From the NCBI GenBank assembly GCA_905198835.1, contig CAJKDY010000001.1, forward strand, positions 1-64,000: 64,000 nucleotides of DNA, in the 5' to 3' direction. This DNA is from an uncultured Eubacteriales bacterium. GTDB lineage: Bacteria; Bacillota; Clostridia; Oscillospirales; Oscillospiraceae. The notes below the pieces were generated by a model. That model saw only the letters and a program-made list of their open reading frames with translations. It did not search any database and was not told the origin of the DNA. Of the stretch, positions 56,701-62,700 are shown one piece after another. The position numbers and the translations under genes were made by a program. How positions within the stretch are numbered: position 1 is the first letter of the stretch; the number at the start of each line of letters is the position of its first letter.

Positions 56701-59700
56701 GGCAATACCTTTGCCACTGTGGATGGCACCGAGAGCGGCACGCTGCTGGTCAATACCGCTACGGCCTACCGTCCCCTCCGGGGCAACAGCCACAATGAGT
56801 TGAGCCTCAGCGACACCGCGCGCTACGGCGCCAAGTACCATGGCTATTGGAACCGTCCCTATGCCTTGGCCTTTGGCGAGGATACCGCTGTGGGCGTGCA
56901 GGTGGAGGGTAGCGTCTGGGCCTGGGGCTCTGACGCCAACGAGGCCCTGGGCAACTATGGCGACAACGGCAGCGAGCAGGGCAGCAGCTATGGCGCGTCC
57001 AGCTCCCGGATGCCTGTTCAGGTGGGCGTTGAGGACTTCTACGACGTCCAGATCGACGATGCCCAGCTCCATATCCGCCAGATCCCCGGCACCAACAATG
57101 ACTATGATGCTTACGATGTATACCGCGACGCCGAGACCGGCACCGCGGGCCTTGCCATGGCCCAGAGTACGCTGTATAGCCACTCCAAGATCGCCAAGAC
57201 CACCGGCTCCAAGACCGAGTTTGTGGAGAACCCCTTGAAGTGGTATAACGACATCGACTCCAAGTCCACCACCGCCCAGCAGCGCATCAACCTCCAGCCC
57301 ATGCAGTATCTGACCATTGACCTGACCCAGCTGTTTATCCGGGCTGACTGGGGCTTCAACGTCCGTACCGACGCCTTTGAGGACGAGCCCGCGTCCTGGA
57401 GAGATCTGCGCGTCAAGAGCATGAACACCGACCTGCTGCGGCTGGAGTTCTATGCCTTCAAGGCTGCCGATGACCAGGGCTGGCCCACGGATCTGCCCGC
57501 CGGTCTCACCGACGGCGACGTGGTGGACGCCGGCGACGGCACCTTCTATGTGGAGGTGGGTGGCGTCCGTACCAACGTCTATCCCACCAAGGCCAACCTG
57601 GTGCCCAACCACGATGTGGACGCCAATGGCCAGCTGATGGCGCTGGGCGGCAGCGGTCAGGTCACCGTGGTCCTCCAGGATCTGGAGAACAAGGCCCAGG
57701 GCCTGGTGCTGGTGCGCATTATCCCCGACTATGATGAAGACGCCACCAATATGTCCTATTTGCTCAATTCCAACATCCCCATGAGCTACAAGGACGGCGA
57801 GACGGTCAAGCAGACTGCCGTCACCGGCAACTCTGGCAAGTTGGTCACCATCCCCCAGGTCGCCGCGGGCAGCGACCATATGCTGGCCTTGAGCTCCGAC
57901 GGCGCGGTCTACTCCTGGGGCGGCAACTTCCGTGGCCAGCTGGGCACCGGGACTGCCGCGGGGCTGCAGCGCTCCTATCGTGTCAGCAACTATGCCGGTC
58001 AGGTCAGCGGCAGCAGCTCCATTGCCAGCGATACCAACCAGACCAGCATTTTGGACTCGGTCCATCAGGATAGTCCTCAGCAGATCCCCGCCAGCTACTT
58101 TGGCGGCTCTCCTGTGGTGGCCATTGCCGCCGGAGACCAGGCTTCGATCGCCGTCACTGCCAGCGGCCAGGCCTATCAGTGGGGCTGGAGCTACACCAAC
58201 CTGGCCAATGACGACTGGTACACCAACGGCGCCAGCACCTACGACCAGCGCTCCAATATCCGGATGTATACCCAGCCCACCGTGGTGTCCGGCTGGCCCA
58301 GCACCATGGTGAAGGTGGGCGTGTCCTCCTATGTGGATCTGAATAACTGGCGCTCCACCTGGGGCGGCGATGTGGCCAACGGCAACCAGGTCGCCGTCTA
58401 CTACGGCCTCACCGCTGACGGCCAGTTGTGGCAGAAGTATGAGTACGGCTATGGCCGGGACGGTCTGGAGCACACCGTTACCCGCAACAACTATGAGTAT
58501 GGCACCACCCCTGTTAGTCGCCAGATGGTGGACCAGGACGGCAACGCCCTCAAGCACATTGTGGACTTCTACGCCAGCGAGAAGTGCGTGGTGGCCCTGG
58601 CTTCCGACGGCACGGTCTATTACCAGGACGTGGCCTTCAACGGCAGCAATACCAGCTATGCCGCGGGCTACAACAAGGTCCGCAGCAATGTTATGACCCA
58701 TCTCTACTCCACCAATAACTTTGACGCCAGCGGTATGGATGACCACACCGGCGAGGACTTCTATCAGCGCAATATCGCCGCTATCTCTGTCGGGGACGCG
58801 CCCATGTTCCTCACCCGGAACCAGAAGGTCATCGACCGCAACGGTACTGACGTGTTGGTCGCCAACGCCACAGGCGACTTTGCGGGGCTGACCTTCGATG
58901 AGACCCAGGGCGTATACGGCCTGAGTGACGGCACGACCCTTTACGTCACCTCCGCCGCATCCCACAGCGGCTCGGCCCATGCTCAGGGCGTTCTTCGCAG
59001 CAACACTGGCGCGGTCATCGAACGCAATGTGACCTACACCTGGGGCGATAACGCTGACGGCCAACTGGGCCGCGCCGCCGCCTCCACCGTGACCGTGGGC
59101 CGTACCGGCAAGCATTGGAATGAGACCGACGCCGGCGAGATCTATCTCCGCAACATCGTTGCCATGGACGTTTCCAACGGCGGCAAGGATCTGGGCGCCA
59201 CCGGTATCTTCCTGACCGAGGATGGCCAGATCTACACCTCCGGCTCCAACTCCCTGGGCCAGTTGGGCACCCAGGAGAACTTTGAGGGCAACAACTCCCT
59301 GGCCATCTTCTCCGGCACCGCGCCCGCTACGCTCTATAACCGCACCAAGACCTTCGACACCTCTGTGCCCAAGCGTGCTGGCGATACCGGCATGACCAAG
59401 TTGGTACTGGAGGGCGGCGAGACCGTGGAGGGCACTGCTCCCGCTACCGGTGTGATCGCCACCGGCGACTGCGCCGCGGCCCGGGGCGTTACCGCCTGCG
59501 CTGAGACTACGGTGACCTTCGACGGCGCCGACTTCCGCTGCGCCAACGGCCATGTAGTCCCGGCCGCCAATGTGACCTCCGCCACCGGCACTGCCGATAT
59601 GGCGGCGGGCGCCTGCGCCCAGACTGGCTGCACCGAGACTGTGGCTGACTACGACTTCGCTACGAATACATTTGTGTGCCATACCCACGCCACCGAAACC

Positions 59701-62700
59701 ATTGCTGTGGCCGATCTGACCAACATCGCCGTTACCGGCGCGACCGCCGCTCCATGCGGCTATACGGAGACCTGCGGGGAGACCAGCGTGCGTTACGATG
59801 CCGCCGCGGGCCTGTGGACCTGTGCCCACGGTCATACCGTGCCCGCCGCCAGCGTGACGGTGAATACCACGCAGAATACAAGCCAGGCCGTCGCCGGAAG
59901 CGTCCTGGATGAAGGCCACCTCTTCCTCACCCTGGAGGAAGGGGATACCGCCCGTATTACCGGGATCAAGAAGGTCATCTATCAGGGCCTGAACCTGAGC
60001 CAGTATACCGAGCGTGAGCCCGTGGCCAGCCACACTGGTTACGCCCTCACCGTCAACGACAACGGTGTGGACGCCCTGGGCTATACCTACAATAATATCC
60101 TTACCCTTGACCCGACGGACGCCGCTCTGGCCGCCGCCCAGGCCAACGCCACCGCCAACACTCCCGCCGGCAGCGTCAAGGTCTGGTCTGGCCTGCCCAA
60201 CGTGACTGCCGACCGCTTCTCTTACCGTTCCTCCAACGAAAATCTCTTCACCGTGGAGCGCACCGCCGACGGCGACGTGATGATCCATGCCAACCAAAAC
60301 GGTTTCTACGGCCAGGGTATCCTGACTGTCTACGACAATGTTACCCAGAGCCAGGGCGCGGTCTCTATCACCGTGCGCCAGGTCCTCCGGGGCAAGGGCG
60401 CTGACAACACCGACCTTGTGATGCCTGCCGCGCCCAAGATCGCGGCCGCGGCCAGCTACTCCATGGCCTTGAAGGCCGACGGCACCGTTTGGGTCTGGGG
60501 CACCACCGGCAGTTGGAGTCCTAGACGGCTGCAGTATGCCGGCAGCACCGCCACCGCGCTGCCCGCCATGGTGGACATCACCGCCGCGGACGATCTGATG
60601 CTGGCCCTGGACGAGAACGGCGTGGTCTACACCGCGCCGGTCAGCCCTGCCTCCGGCGCCAGCGCCGTCACCACTATGACTGCCATCGCCGCCTCCAACT
60701 TCGGCGGTGAGAAGGTGGTCCGCATCGCCGGCGGCTCCAACAGCTACCTGGGCCTGACCGAGAGCGGCAGAGTCTATGCCTGGAGCGCGACCACGGATCA
60801 GGACTATGGCGAGCTGGGCAACGGCGCCGGCTACGGCCACACTACGCCCAAGCTGGTGGACGGCCTGGTGGGCGGCTCCAACCGTGAGAGCGGCATCCAT
60901 TCCGTCATCAGCGTCTCCGCCGGCGGCGAGAACTCCGCGGCGCTGCTGGTCAACGGTCAGATCTACACCTGGGGCCGCAACAACCACGGCCAGATCGGTC
61001 TGGGTGTGAACAACTTCATCGGCGATAAGGAGATCCGCTGGAACAACAAGGACGTGCCCATGGCCGTCCGGGTGGACAAGAGCGTGGACGCCGATGGCAA
61101 CTACGTCAACGGCGAGCTGGTTAGCCTGACCTTTGATAATTATCTCCGGGGCGCCACCGACGTGGCCAGCGGTGAGAACTTCAATGCCGCCATCACCCGT
61201 CTGGACAGCGTCTACGCCTGGGGCGACAACACCTATGGCCAGCTGGGTATGGGCGAGGTCCGGAATGGCTCGGGCGTTCTCACCGGCGACTTTACCGATC
61301 GCTTCAGCGCTACCCCGGTCCAGGCCGTCTGGACCGGCGACCGGCCTGTTCAGGTCCTGGCCCGGAACAACACCCTGACGGTCCTGACCCAAGGCGAGTA
61401 CGGCTATCTGGCCGGCCAGAATGTGAGCCTGGGCGAGAATAAGCAGCCCGCCTTTGCCACCATCAAGAAGTTCAGCACCGACTCCTCCCAGAACCGGGGC
61501 CTGAGCGATGTGCTCTACTATAACTCCGATCCCTACGACGACAGTCTGGACCATGTGGTCTCCATCGTCCTGGGTGACGGCCACGGCCTGGCCCTGCGGG
61601 ATGACGGTAGCGTCTACGGCTGGGGCTCCAACGCCAGTCACCAGCTGGGCGCCTACTACAATAACGCCGTGACCGACCTGACGCTGGAGCGCCAGACCGG
61701 CGAGAGCGACGCCAGCTATCTGGCCCGTCTGGCCGCGCTGAACCGAGACAACAAGGCCGCCAACGGCGATCCCAGCTACCGGGTCTATCCCTTCCGGGTG
61801 GGCGCGGACGATTACCATGCTCTCTTCCTCAATAACGCCATGACCATTACCGGAGCGGGCTACGACCTCTCCGGCGTGGGTGTTACCGCCCAGCCCGCCG
61901 TGGATGACGGCGCCACGGGCGACGTCTACAAGGCCCACGATACCCAGCAGGCCTTTGTCAACCTCAATGAAAATCAGGTTCTGACTATCGATCTGGACGC
62001 CGTCACCATGAAGTATCACTCCGGCTTCCTGCTTTGGAACGAGCTGACCACCTCCGACCTCCACAAGAGCGTGACCGCCACCGCGCTCGCCGGCGGCGCC
62101 ACCGTGCCCGCGCCGGAGAGCTACGCCACCACCGGTCGGACTCTGCGGGAGGACTGGACCCCCGATATGGGCTCCTTCACCGTGGCCTCCTCCAACGAGA
62201 ATGTGGCCATTGCCCGGGTGGTGGGCAATACCATTCAGGTGACCCCCGTGCCCGGCGGCTACGGCCAGGCTATGATCCTGGTAAAGTGGACCGGCAAGGG
62301 TGACGATGCCGCCACCGCCGACGTCCGCGAGGGCAACAACCAGACCGCCGAGTATGCCCTCATTGCCCTTAATGTCCTTCAGGACCAGAACACCGTGCCC
62401 ACACTGGCCAACGGCGTGCCTGCCGCCAGCCGGGTGGCCGCGCCGCAGGTGGCCGCGGGAACGAACTTTGTGGTCACCCTCCGCGCCGACGGCACCGTTT
62501 GGACCTGGGGCGCCAACAACTACGGCCAGCTGGGCGACGGCACCGTCACCGAGCGCACCATCCCCGTCCAGGTGGTCACCGACATCTACAACACCCCCCT
62601 GACCGGCATCGTCTCCATCGCCGCCGGCGATACCTTCGCCGTGGCCGCGGATAAGGACGGCTATGTCTGGACTTGGGGCCGCAACAATGTGGGTCAGCTG

